From: an uncultured Oribacterium sp.
Lineage (GTDB): Bacteria; Bacillota; Clostridia; Lachnospirales; Lachnospiraceae
Length of the DNA stretch: 64,000 nucleotides
Assembly: GCA_946413525.1 (NCBI GenBank)
Contig: CAMKKZ010000016.1
Coordinates: 1-64,000 of the forward strand
Direction: 5' to 3'
Both the position numbers and the translations under genes were made by a program. The notes below the pieces were generated by a model, which was not told the DNA's origin, did not search any database, and saw only the letters and a program-made list of their open reading frames with translations. Shown here piece after piece: positions 18,301 through 28,100 of this stretch. How positions within the stretch are numbered: the stretch's first letter is position 1; the number at the start of each line of letters is the position of its first letter.

Positions 18301-21300
18301 ATAGAATTTCGGCGTCGTCCCAAAGCTCGTGCCGCTGATCTCCGTGTTCTCACCCCTGGAAAGCACATAGGAGGCATCCACGTTCTCCTCAACGGTCACC
18401 GTATAGGAATCGCTCACCGTCTTCCCGTTATAGGTCGCAGTAGCCGTAATGGTGGCCGTACCGGGACCCGCGCCCCGAACCTCCCCTCCGGATACCGCGG
18501 CCACCTTCTCATTGGAGCTTGTATATACAAGGCTCCCCGCCGGAAGAGTAATGCTGCTGGGGCTGGGCGTGCTCACCGGAGTATCCTTTTCGCCGATGGC
18601 CAGCTTCGTCTTATAGCTTGTAATTTTTATGCCCAGGAGCTGATCCGGCTCCACATCCAGTACTGTAACCTGTATTTCAGCCTTCAGGTTCTTGTTTTCA
18701 TTTGATGTGACGGTAATCGTGGCCGTGCCCGGCGTGTTCATCGAGCTCACCACCACCTTGCTCCCGCTCTTTTTGGCCGTCACCGCCCCCGCCGGGGAGA
18801 CCGAAGAGACGCTGACCGCGAAGTTCTTATTCGTGGCATTCTCCGGCAGGATCTTGACCGTCGCCTCCTGGGAGGCCGTCCTCGCCAGTTCCATGCTGGT
18901 CGGAGTTACCGAGATGCCCGTCACGGCAACCTTGTTCGGATTCTCCTTTATCTTTATCGTAATGCCAGCCGACTTCTTTCCGAAAGTAGAAGTGGCCGTC
19001 AGTGTGACGCTGTCCTTTCCGGCAACGTAACAGTCCGCGCGCACATCCGCCAGCGAGTAGCCCGAAGAATCCTTCGAGACATCCACCGTCATGACATCCT
19101 CATTGGACACCGTAATGTTCGCGTCCCTTGTCGTAGTGGAGGAAGGCTCGAAGCCGATCCGGAACTGCTGCTCCGTCCCCTCCATCATCTCGAGGCTTGC
19201 GCCGGCCGAAAGCCTGGTCCAGCTATTCCCGTTCTTCTGCTCCCAATAAACGCCGGTCACCTCGGCGCTCTGGTCCCTGACCACCACCTTGAGCTTCGCC
19301 GTCACGGCGGCATCATCCTTTGAAACGGCTGTGATCTCCGTCTCGCCGACTCCTGCGGATGTAATCTCGATCTTCCCGTCCGAGGTCTCCGTGAAGGTGG
19401 CAATGCTGCTGTCCGCCACACTGTAAGTAACGCCCTTTTCCGAGGCATTCTCCGGAATGACATTGATTCCCACCGTGTCCGTATTGCTGCTGCCGCTGGC
19501 GCCATTGGTATAGTAAATGAGGCCGACCGTGTCCTTTTCAAACTGAAGGCCCGTCACGCCGGTCTTTGTAACCTTTACCCTGTACCATTCGCTGCTTTTC
19601 GAAACGCCGGAGGCGGAGTAGGTGGAGGTCACGCGGAATTCCGCCTCCCCGACGGCCAGTCCCTTTGCCTTGTAATATACGGTCCTTCCGTCCTCGATCA
19701 CCTCGCCTTTTGTAATCTCAAGAAGTCCGGGGCTTCGGTTCTCAATCGAAAGCGTCGTGTTGACGCTCTCACCGCCGCTGGAGGGACGGGTCACCGCCTG
19801 GAAGGTGAATTCCTTCCCCAACTCCAAGCTCTCCTTCACATTGCTTACCGTAAGCTCAGGCACGACCCGCACGTCCTGGGACACGGTGCTGGTTTTCCCA
19901 TCCGTAGTCTTCAGCGTGATATCCAATGTGGCATTTCCCGGAGTAGAGCCCGCCTTAATCGTATAAACCCGTTTTCCATCGTTTACTTCGTACTTTTTCC
20001 AGGCATCGGCCGAGTCCAACGCGAGTAACTTGCTCCCACTGGTGTCGATAGCCCCGATGTTCTTCACGGACCATTTGTCAGAGTACGTGACACTCATGGT
20101 CTTCGGACTGTGGGCGACAACGATCTGCTGCTCCCCACTTACCGGGATTTCCAGCGTAGCGCTGCTGCCTGTCTCGGTCCCGTCCTCCGAAAGAATCAGG
20201 ATCTGGGCGCTGTCAATGGAAATCGCCGACACCGTAACGCGGAACTGTTTAATAACAGTCGTTTCCCCGTCTTTCAGCGCGAAATAGGCGTATTCCTCCC
20301 CCACGCCTTTGGCTTCGATAGTCAAATGCGCCGTGCCGTTTTCAAAAGTAGATTTTGAAATATCGATAATGGACGAGCTGTCCTTTCCGCCGGCATAACC
20401 ATATTTCTTAATGAATGTCCCGCTTCCCAGACCGCTCACATCCTCCGTATGCGAGGCTCCCTTGTCCAGCTTGAGCTCCTCAGACCCGATGTCATCCACG
20501 ACCTCAACGACCAGGACAGAACTGAAGCTTTCTTCGCTGCCGTCCTGCTGGGCCTTGAACGTAATTCTTGCCGTGCCGACGGAAAGCATATCCAGTTTCC
20601 CGGTCCTTCCCGCGCCCTCCTGTACAGATACGACGCCGGGCTGATCGGAGGTCACGGTATATCCTATACCGCTTTCCAGGTCATTCAGCGCGGAGGGGAT
20701 GCATGAAACCGTGTAGTTAAGGCTGTCTCCTACCGGTAATTTCTGCTTCTCCGAAGGGGAGACCGTGATCCCGGTCAGGGTAAGGCTTGACCTCTTCACC
20801 ACGGTAATACTGCAGTCCTTCGTCGAACTGCTTCCTTCAATCTGGGCGGAAATCTTGATCGGTCCGCCCTCCGAAAGGGGTTTTAACGTAAGTATCTTGT
20901 AATTATTGGAATCGTCCGTAATCGTATATTCAACGATACCGCCCCCATTCCTCTCCAGCGTGAAGGTCACCCTAGGCCGGATCGCGCTGTCCGGCAAATC
21001 CTCATTATTAAATGAAAGCTTAAGCTCCTTCTCCCCCTCCTCGAGGATCATCTGCAGATTCTCCGTTTCCCAGTTAACGTCCCAGGTCACGGCCTTTACT
21101 GTAACATTCAGGTTCACAATGGAGTCATTCCCGTTCCGGATAATAATCTGCGCCGCGCTTGTCGTCACCTCACTACCGGTCACCGTCACGGATCCGTCTG
21201 AAAGCGTTACCGATACGCCGGCCATAGTCACGCCGGAGGCGACCTCCACATCTGTCCCGCTGCTGTTCTTTATATAGATCTTCGAACCGCTTGCGGTAAT

Positions 21301-24300
21301 GGTGGAAAACTCCCAGGTTCTTGATTCATATTTACGGAGCTCCGTGGTGTAGGTTGGAGCCCCGTTCACCACGTTCACATTAAGCTGCACTTGTTTAGTA
21401 TTCGTGTTATTGGGTTGCGAAACGGTCAAAGTGACCGTGTACTTCCCGGCAATTGCTTCGGATAACTCCTTGAGTTTCAGGCTGAAACGATTGTCCTCGT
21501 TTACGTTGGGCTGCGAAATTTCCAGGACTTGCAAGTTCTGACTCGAAGAAACCGCGCTCAGCACCAGGTTCTCCGAATATTCCGGCGTGCAGTAGCCGTT
21601 GACAGTAACCGTCTCCCCCACGCCCATCTCAATGTCCTTCTTGTCCATCACGATGTCAAAACCCGCCTTCTGCACATGAATCCGATAAGCCTTAAGAATC
21701 ACCGGTTGTTCCCCGTTCATTCCATAAACAATCAGAATCTTCGAAGCATTGCCTGCCGCTCCGGCCGTAAGATTGATTGTAAAATCATCTGGCTGTGTTA
21801 CTATCACATTGCCCTCGCCGCCCTCATATTTATAGGCGATCTTCTGGTTAAAGGTCAGGCTCTGCGTCTGCTTCTCATTCAGATTGATCGTTTCCATATC
21901 GCTATCAGAGAACGAGCCTTCCGTAACATTAAAACTTCCTTTAAATTTTGATATCTGCAATGCATTGTTTCCAGAAAGAGATAAATTGATTTTGGAATCA
22001 GTTTTCTTAAGACCAATGATATAACCATCAGCGTTAGCAAATGTATCATTTGTTACAAATGTGGCATACTGATTTGCGCTGTCTCCATTCTCGAACTTCA
22101 TATCCAAATTGTTTATTTGGATTTTATCGATCCCCTTGCTCTCTAGATAATACTTTTCAAAAGCTTTAGAAACTATGCCTTTATCTGTTCCAATGCCAAA
22201 CCAGAGCGGTATTGCGGAATACAATGAAATATCCGCCTCTGTAATATCTCTATCGTTCTCGTCAAAAGATACATACAACGTGTCGGCTATATGGACGTAA
22301 ATTCTAGTAATTATTTTTTCCATATTACCTTCTTCGTAAACATTACACTGCACGCCATTTACTAATTGTGCTGGAGTTATTATTGATTCATGTGTTTCTC
22401 CCACATTCAGCGGTATTCCTATAGCACCAATTCCCATTTGTATTCCTATATTCTGCCTACAGTCATTTGTGATTTTTATTTTATAGTCAGATTCATTTTT
22501 TAATACCGGCAGATAATAATTGTTATTTTCAATAAAAGTATCTGTAATACGCATTATTAGCGTGTTCTTGTCTGAATTGGTGAGGGTGGGATAATATATG
22601 ACATAATCTTCCGTCCAATAATCTTCTTCATTGGGTTCTGTCCAGCCATCGGCCGCAAGCACTGCCATCTCTGACTCACTTTCGGATTCAGACTCAGACT
22701 CCGACTCGCTCTCCGATTCGCTTTCCGACTCGGATTCCAGAAGCCCCTCCATAGAGGCCTCCGAACCCTCCTGGGAAACCTCGGCACTTTCCACAGTCTC
22801 GCTCTCCTCTTCCGGGATTCCTGTGCCGCTGCTCTCTTCTATACTTTCTTCGCCCAGCCCACTTCCGGTCGTTTCGCCTTCCTCAGCAAGGCTCTCGCCC
22901 TCGTCAGAGGACTCAAGCTCGGGCACAGATTCGGATTCCCCGGTTTCCTGAACCCCTTCTGTTTCCTGAATCTCTCCGGTTTCCTGAGCCTCGCCTGTAT
23001 CCCCTGTGTCTTCCGAAGAACCATCGCCAAGCTCATCCGGGAATTCCGGCCCATCCTCCAGGGAACCGTCCTCATCCAGTCCTTCTCCTGACTCGAAGCC
23101 TTCCGGATTTCCCTCACCGTACTCACCGGTGCTTCCGGACTCATCACCGATCCCAGGGACAATACCAGCTCCGCCGGCATCAGCACCATCCACAGGGACA
23201 ATGCCCTCCCCGCCGACATCAGCACCATCCACAGGGACAATGCCCTCCCCGTCGGTCTCTGCACCGTCTACAGGGACAATGCCTTCCCCGTCAGTCGCAT
23301 CACCGTCCGCGGGCGCAATGCCGTCCCCGGATCCGTCTTCCCCGTAAACGTCCTGACCATCTTGCTGGCCATCGCTCTGAGACTGGCCGTCATTCTGATT
23401 GCCCGTCCATCCCTCCTGGCCTGTCGCATCGGAAACAGAGGAAGGATCCCCTTCCCCATTCTCCTGCTGCCCGTTCTCATCCCACACATCGAAACCGCCG
23501 TCCTCGCCGATTACTTCCCCGGAGCCGTCCGATTCTCCGGAGCCATCCCCATTATTAGCTGCCCCATCGCCGACAGAACTCGCGTCATCCGGGTTATCAC
23601 CATAATTTCCGTTATCATCGCCTTGATCGGAGCCATCGGCATCACCACCGCTATAAGCCTCGCCGGAGCCCTCTCCGTCCTGGCCGCCGTCCTCAAATCC
23701 GGAGTCGTCTCCTTCGGAACCGCCATCCGGGGAATCCCCTCCTAGATCCGTTGTATCGCCTGAATAGCCTTCCGTCCCGCCATCGAGGTCCCCGCCTTCA
23801 GAACCCTCCTCATGGCCTCCTTCTTCGCCTTCTGGAGCATTCTCTTCGAGGCCCTCCGAACCATCATCTTCATAACCCTGCGTATTATCTTCTTCGCCAG
23901 AGGAAGAATCACCAGGAAGAAGATCGGAAGAGCCAGCCTCCGGATCATTTTCCTCGTAATTTTCTTCCGGAGCATCTCCATCGCCGAGATCTTCTTCTCC
24001 AGATCCGTCCCCGGAGCCGTCCTCCTCGCCTGAAGCCCCATCCTGGTAATCTTCCCCGTTTCCTTCCTCAATTTCCTCTCCGAACTCTCCCTCATCGGAA
24101 ACACCCTCTTCATAACTCTCTTCATCGGAAGAGCCATCCTCAAAACCTTCCTCTCCGGAAGCATCCTCTTCAAAGCCCTCAGCATAGGAATCCTCTCCTC
24201 CGAAATTCTCCTCGTCTTCAAACTCATTTATTCCATCCGGCCCATTACCATCCTCTTCCGACCCGTTGTAATCATCAACCGGGTCATCGGAATTCTCCTC

Positions 24301-24564
24301 TTCAAGAGAACTTTCAATTTCCTCATCAAAAAGGGAGGCGTCCTCCGCCTCTTCCTCTTCCGAATCGTCTCCTTCTCCCACATCATCCGCTTCCTCTCCC
24401 TCGAAAGCGTCCACGTCAAAGGAAGCAACGCCCACCGAGCGCACGCCCATCGCATCCTCCGCATCCTGAGCCGCGTCTCCCGACCCAATCGCGTAGTGCG
24501 CCACATTCAATGCCAGAATCCCCCCAAGAGAAACGGCCAGCAGCTTCTTCCACGATTTCTTCAT
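15367..24564 (-). CDS. Giant secreted surface protein, paralogue of the 6152-14947 product
   Basis: The 3,065 residues follow the same plan. A signal sequence (MKKSWKKLLAVSLGGILALN) leads to an acidic stalk to about residue 630, with four 14-residue units of the type GEGIVPVDGA near 430-475 and a (Ser-Glu) run. Ig-like/Big_2 modules span about 650-2,880. A Gly/Ser linker and C-terminal cell-wall-binding repeats follow. The last 130 residues are nearly identical to the neighbour's, whereas the region just after the stalk (about 640-900) shares little. This implies duplication followed by divergence at the exposed N-terminal half, with conservation or gene conversion of the wall-anchoring end. 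GAGGGCAGG precedes the ATG. The two genes are separated by about 420 bp and probably transcribed separately. Confidence 0.9.
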   Translation of the reverse strand: MKKSWKKLLAVSLGGILALNVAHYAIGSGDAAQDAEDAMGVRSVGVASFDVDAFEGEEADDVGEGDDSEEEEAEDASLFDEEIESSLEEENSDDPVDDYNGSEEDGNGPDGINEFEDEENFGGEDSYAEGFEEDASGEEGFEDGSSDEESYEEGVSDEGEFGEEIEEGNGEDYQDGASGEEDGSGDGSGEEDLGDGDAPEENYEENDPEAGSSDLLPGDSSSGEEDNTQGYEDDGSEGLEENAPEGEEGGHEEGSEGGDLDGGTEGYSGDTTDLGGDSPDGGSEGDDSGFEDGGQDGEGSGEAYSGGDADGSDQGDDNGNYGDNPDDASSVGDGAANNGDGSGESDGSGEVIGEDGGFDVWDENGQQENGEGDPSSVSDATGQEGWTGNQNDGQSQSDGQQDGQDVYGEDGSGDGIAPADGDATDGEGIVPVDGAETDGEGIVPVDGADVGGEGIVPVDGADAGGAGIVPGIGDESGSTGEYGEGNPEGFESGEGLDEDGSLEDGPEFPDELGDGSSEDTGDTGEAQETGEIQETEGVQETGESESVPELESSDEGESLAEEGETTGSGLGEESIEESSGTGIPEEESETVESAEVSQEGSEASMEGLLESESESESESESESESESESESEMAVLAADGWTEPNEEDYWTEDYVIYYPTLTNSDKNTLIMRITDTFIENNNYYLPVLKNESDYKIKITNDCRQNIGIQMGIGAIGIPLNVGETHESIITPAQLVNGVQCNVYEEGNMEKIITRIYVHIADTLYVSFDENDRDITEADISLYSAIPLWFGIGTDKGIVSKAFEKYYLESKGIDKIQINNLDMKFENGDSANQYATFVTNDTFANADGYIIGLKKTDSKINLSLSGNNALQISKFKGSFNVTEGSFSDSDMETINLNEKQTQSLTFNQKIAYKYEGGEGNVIVTQPDDFTINLTAGAAGNASKILIVYGMNGEQPVILKAYRIHVQKAGFDIVMDKKDIEMGVGETVTVNGYCTPEYSENLVLSAVSSSQNLQVLEISQPNVNEDNRFSLKLKELSEAIAGKYTVTLTVSQPNNTNTKQVQLNVNVVNGAPTYTTELRKYESRTWEFSTITASGSKIYIKNSSGTDVEVASGVTMAGVSVTLSDGSVTVTGSEVTTSAAQIIIRNGNDSIVNLNVTVKAVTWDVNWETENLQMILEEGEKELKLSFNNEDLPDSAIRPRVTFTLERNGGGIVEYTITDDSNNYKILTLKPLSEGGPIKISAQIEGSSSTKDCSITVVKRSSLTLTGITVSPSEKQKLPVGDSLNYTVSCIPSALNDLESGIGYTVTSDQPGVVSVQEGAGRTGKLDMLSVGTARITFKAQQDGSEESFSSVLVVEVVDDIGSEELKLDKGASHTEDVSGLGSGTFIKKYGYAGGKDSSSIIDISKSTFENGTAHLTIEAKGVGEEYAYFALKDGETTVIKQFRVTVSAISIDSAQILILSEDGTETGSSATLEIPVSGEQQIVVAHSPKTMSVTYSDKWSVKNIGAIDTSGSKLLALDSADAWKKYEVNDGKRVYTIKAGSTPGNATLDITLKTTDGKTSTVSQDVRVVPELTVSNVKESLELGKEFTFQAVTRPSSGGESVNTTLSIENRSPGLLEITKGEVIEDGRTVYYKAKGLAVGEAEFRVTSTYSASGVSKSSEWYRVKVTKTGVTGLQFEKDTVGLIYYTNGASGSSNTDTVGINVIPENASEKGVTYSVADSSIATFTETSDGKIEITSAGVGETEITAVSKDDAAVTAKLKVVVRDQSAEVTGVYWEQKNGNSWTRLSAGASLEMMEGTEQQFRIGFEPSSTTTRDANITVSNEDVMTVDVSKDSSGYSLADVRADCYVAGKDSVTLTATSTFGKKSAGITIKIKENPNKVAVTGISVTPTSMELARTASQEATVKILPENATNKNFAVSVSSVSPAGAVTAKKSGSKVVVSSMNTPGTATITVTSNENKNLKAEIQVTVLDVEPDQLLGIKITSYKTKLAIGEKDTPVSTPSPSSITLPAGSLVYTSSNEKVAAVSGGEVRGAGPGTATITATATYNGKTVSDSYTVTVEENVDASYVLSRGENTEISGTSFGTTPKFYVNGEESTNGGDACLKVASLSSGSIVLEALSNKSTDDVVSYVKLDDNGVTRTWQVTVKANGLTSIGWDQSSVEVGSGGTATVLLKAGPDNFDTDEKPSFAKQGSGSAALSAVKTDQGWQVTITGQSEGTVSVKATVGSVSTTSNLTITVEGAALNSLSWSQSSVTVAQDGSTSVLLNGGPEGFSTDGAPSFTKQGSGNAELSAVTSDSGWLVTISGKTAGSLTVQASVGNVSTKTALSITVSEKEVPVGEETLDSVSISPANPSELALADSVKLTASAQTTPSSAASNVSYSFESSDESVAYVEANGATATVRGAGPGTATVTVTASFNGQTATAQAEISVAEVTVRGSYTLSHGESVSLRGTKFSGTPVYILNGKKVKESGTFLKRNKSASGSAIQVFTAQLNEEAKDQEVYILMKDRGQDVYFKVTVKSSALSSLTWGTTELSLKEGEKKTVELVVEPEDFALETKDSAHTPTFSEMGTAGTAKAALSSRNADSHSYTVRITALKAGTTTLYAGIGSIETATPLSITVNAEEVKVLNGVTATLAASTIGVGEETSLTVTTDPADIGATVAVSGYDKKVISYDKSTGTVKGLSDGTTTLTVKATYNGKSFTDSVKITVGDGTDSGITGLSAAPESSVIGVGKSTTLLITVAPSGIDAKITVSGYDKKVISYDSASGLITGVGAGTSKITVKATYAGKELSASTEITVKEDSDSKVLKSVSAAPESSEIRVDDTTTLKITVTPSGIPATITVSGYDTDVIRYNSETGKITGVGVGTSAIKVKAAYNGKEVSTSTQIQVKKRNSGGGGGGGGGSSSGGGGGSSGGGFNPNILQNGGVSTITPSQIRPFQSSADTYPGSVWELRNNVWYLRKTDSTDVKGWASVNGKWYHMNDTTGMMDQGWIYSFNNWYYLLPVQGEMLTGWQQIGPDIFCFDGNGVMMTGWVEKDGKKYCFDVTGQLLRNTRTPDGHMVDGNGVLTGQ

Positions 24565-24956
24565 TTTCCTGCCCTCTCTTTTTTGCCCTCTTTCGCTTTC
24601 AGCGCGTATCTATGACACTCTGATTACCAGGTTTTGGCACGCTCTACGGGAAAGCGCGTCAAAATCCTCTTATCTTCATTAAACTCTCTATATAAATAAT
24701 TCGACAGTTCTTTTCATTTTATTGAGGTTATAATTTAATTCTTTAAGTTTTTTATATAACCAAATCATTCTCCCTTCCATTTCCAACGACTCTGCAGCTT
24801 GTAACGTAATCAGGCTCTAAGACAAAAGCGCATACTAAGCCATATGAAGTATTATAAGAAAAAAGCAGTCACAGAACCGTCACAAATTCCGGACTGCAAG
24901 TTTACAAAAGGAAGAAGAGCTTCCATTTATTTTAAACATTTCTTACGATAACGAAC
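24565..24956. other. Leader region of the second giant gene, no gene seen
   Basis: This is AT-rich DNA from about 24665 to 24780, with no ORF I can support and no promoter I can place confidently. It ends at the hexanucleotide repeat. Confidence 0.5.
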
Positions 24957-25095
24957 AAAGTTAAAGGGAAAGACAAAGTTAAAGGCAAAGTTAAAGGCAA
25001 AGACAAAGTTAAAATCAAAGTCAAAGTTAAAGACAAAGACAAAGTCAAAGTCAAAATTAGAGACAAAGTCAAAATCAATGCCAAACGCAAACGGG
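24957..25095. repeat. Degenerate hexanucleotide (AAANNN) tandem repeat, about 23 units
   Basis: On the plus strand AAAGTT, AAAGGC, AAAGAC and AAAGTC units repeat almost without interruption, giving alternating Lys-X in one frame and Phe-X on the other strand. The plus-strand frame has an upstream stop and no start codon, so I do not call a gene. It lies between two giant genes. Confidence 0.85.
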
Positions 25096-25121
25096 AAACA
25101 ATACAAATACAAACAGAATGG

Positions 25122-25155
25122 GAAACGGACAAAATGCAGGCATTTTGTCCGTTTC
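25122..25155 (-). terminator. Perfect 16-bp hairpin after the LRR surface protein
   Basis: GAAACGGACAAAATGC pairs with GCATTTTGTCCGTTTC across a 2-base loop, 36 bases after the stop codon at 25191. The flanking T run is weak, but stem strength and position favour a terminator. Confidence 0.7.
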
Positions 25156-25190
25156 ACATAATCACATATATCTGTCACTAAACAAGCAGG

Positions 25191-28100
25191 CTACTTCGTG
25201 ACCTTCGCTTTCTTATTCAGGCCCGCCTTCTGGAACAGGGTCTTATATGCCTTGACCTTGGCGGACGGAACCTTGACCCTGGCGGAGGACGGAACGCCCG
25301 TGAAGGCCTTCGCCCCCACCGTCTTGATGACCTTGGACTTCAGCGTAATATTCTTCAGCTTCTTGTCGCCGTTAAATGCACTCTTTCCAATGGTCTGAAG
25401 CACGGTGGAATTGATCGTCAGCGTGGAAAGCTTCGTGCAGCCCGCAAAGGCGCTGGCGCCCAGGGTCTTCAGCTTCTTGCCGATCGTCACCTTCGTAAGC
25501 GCCGTACAGCCGGAAAAAGCGTTGTCGCCGATGGCCGTCACGGTATTCCCGAGGGTGACTGTCTTTAACTTGACGTCCTTGAAGAACGCCTTCTTGCCGA
25601 TGCTCGTCAAAACCGTGGATTTGATTGTCAGCGTGGCAAGCCTCTTGCAATTCGCAAAGGCACTGGCACCGATGGTCTTCACCTTCTTGCCGATCACGAC
25701 CTTCGTAAGTGCCGTGCAGCCGGAGAACGCGCTGGCGCCGATGCTGGTCACCGTGTTTCCGATCGTGATGGTCTTCAGTGCCGTATTCTTAAGGAAAGCG
25801 CTCTTCCCAATCGTTGTAAGCGCCGTGGACTTGATCGTCAGCGTGGCAAGCTTTGTACAGTTCGCGAAGGCGCTGGCGCCAATGGTCTTCACCTTCTTGC
25901 CGATCACGACCTTCTTAAGCCTCTTGCAGCCCGAGAACGCGCTGGGGCCGATGCTGGTCACCGTATTGCCGATGGTAATGCTCTTCAGAGCCGTATCGTT
26001 GATGAATGCGCTCTTCCCAATTGTTGTAAGCGCCGTGGACTTGATCGTCAGAGTCGCAAGCTTCGTACAGTTCGCGAAGGCGCTGGCGCCGATGGTCTTC
26101 ACCTTCTTGCCGATCACGGCCTTTGTCATCACCTTGCAGCCCGAAAACGCGTTGGCTCCGATGCCGGTCACATTATCACCCAGGGTGATGGTCTTAAGCT
26201 TCGTATCCTTAAGGAACGCGCTGCCTCCAATCGTTGTGACATTCGCGCCAAGGGTCACGCCGGTAAGTTCCGTACAGTTCGAAAAGGCATTCGCCCCGAT
26301 GCTTATCACATTGCTGCCGATTTTCACCGTCTTTAGCTTCGCGTAATCCTGGAAGCCCTTGGCTGCCACAGAGGTCACGCTCCATGTTCTCCCTCCAATC
26401 GCGACTTCATCCGGTATCGTCACGCTGACAAGCTCCGGGTTGCCGCCCGCGGCGCTGACCGTCAGCTTTGAGTTGTCCAGTACGGTATACAGAATGTCCG
26501 AAACCTTGAACGCCGTTCCCTTCTCAGGAACCCTGATGCTGAATCTCGCGTTTACACTTCCCTCATAGTTCCCGGCTCCGGCAATGACCACCGTGCCCGT
26601 TCCGATATTCTTATTATTTTTGTAGCTTACCCGGTAATCCGTATCCGGCTTCAGGACCGTCTTTTCATGCAGCACCGTAGGCACAGGCTTTTTCGCCTTG
26701 CCATCATAGATGTAGCTTGTGACATCCAGACTGACCTGCAGAGTGGAAACATCCGTCTTTGGCACGGTCACCGTGCAGCTTGAAGACAGGCCGTTATGTG
26801 TCGTTGCGGTAATGACCGCGTTCCCCGCAGCCACGCCGGTCACGATTCCGTTGGCGACCGTAGCCACGGCAGTATTGCTGCTTGTCCACGTCAATGTCTT
26901 GTTTGTGGCATTGGAGGGGCTGATGGTGGCCGTCAGCGCTTTCGTATCGCCGAAGGTTTTGTCCATTGCCATGGACGTTTTGTCCAGCGTGACGCTGGCC
27001 GGAAGGATCGGATTCACGGTGATCTGGCAGTTTGCCGTCTTCCCGTTTGACGTGCTTGCGGTAATGACCACCTTGCCGGGCGACACAGCCGTCACCGTCC
27101 CGTTGGAAACCGTTGCGATCGTCGTATTGTTGCTGCTCCAGGTCACCGTCTTGTCGCTGGCATTAGCCGGCGCAACAGTGGCCGCGAGCGTTACCGTCGC
27201 GTCATCGTAAACGGACAGGGCCGTCTGGTTCAGGGTGATGGTTTCCGGATCGACCACCACCTTGATGCTGCAACTGGCCGTCTTGTCCCCGTCCACCGTC
27301 TTCACGGTAATGGTGGCCGTCCCAACCCCGGTTCCTGCCGATTTGGCCGTCACGAGCCCGCTTGCGGAAACCGTAGCGACCCCTTCGTCACTGCTCTCCC
27401 AGGTCACGGATTTGTTGGTCGCGTTCGCAGGCGCGATCGTGGCCGTAAGCTGTGCCATCTTTGCCGTCCCATTAAGGTGCAGCTCCGCAGCCGTCGGCGT
27501 AAGGGTAACGCCACTGACCGGCACATATTTTTCATTCACGGTCACATCGCACGTGGCAGAAAACTCCGTCCTGTCAGCCGAGGTCGCCGTAATGACCGCC
27601 GTCCCTTTCCCGACCGCAGTCACCTGCCCGTTGGAGACCGTGGCCACTGCCGTGTTGCTGCTGCTCCAGTTCACGTTCTTGTCCGTCGCGTCCGCCGGCT
27701 CAAGCGTGGCCGTAAGCTGCGCCGTATCCCCTTCTTCCAGAGTGATGCTGCTCTGGTCCAGCGTGACTCCCGACACATGGATCGGAGCCTGATACGCTCC
27801 GAAATATTTGAAGCTCGCCACCTTGGTGACGCCCGTAATGCCATCGTCCGCATTGCTGGAAATGTACAGGTAATATTGCCCGGGCGCCTTCAGGGTTCCC
27901 TCCAGGCTGCCGGGAAAAACATTGAACTGCACAGCGGTGCCCGGCGAGGTCAACTGGTTAATATATTTGATATTTGACGCAAGCAGCCCGCTCGACGAGG
28001 AATACTCTCCTGAGAGAAGGAGCACGAGGTACTCCCTGTCCTTCTGCGCGGCATTGTATCCCACATTCAGGCGAAGCCCATCAACATAGAAATCCTGAAT

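Noticed and set aside
24927-25178. ORFs of alternating Phe-X residues, and a Lys-X frame on the other strand
   Set aside because: Produced by the AAANNN hexanucleotide repeat; no start codon with a ribosome site and no domain.
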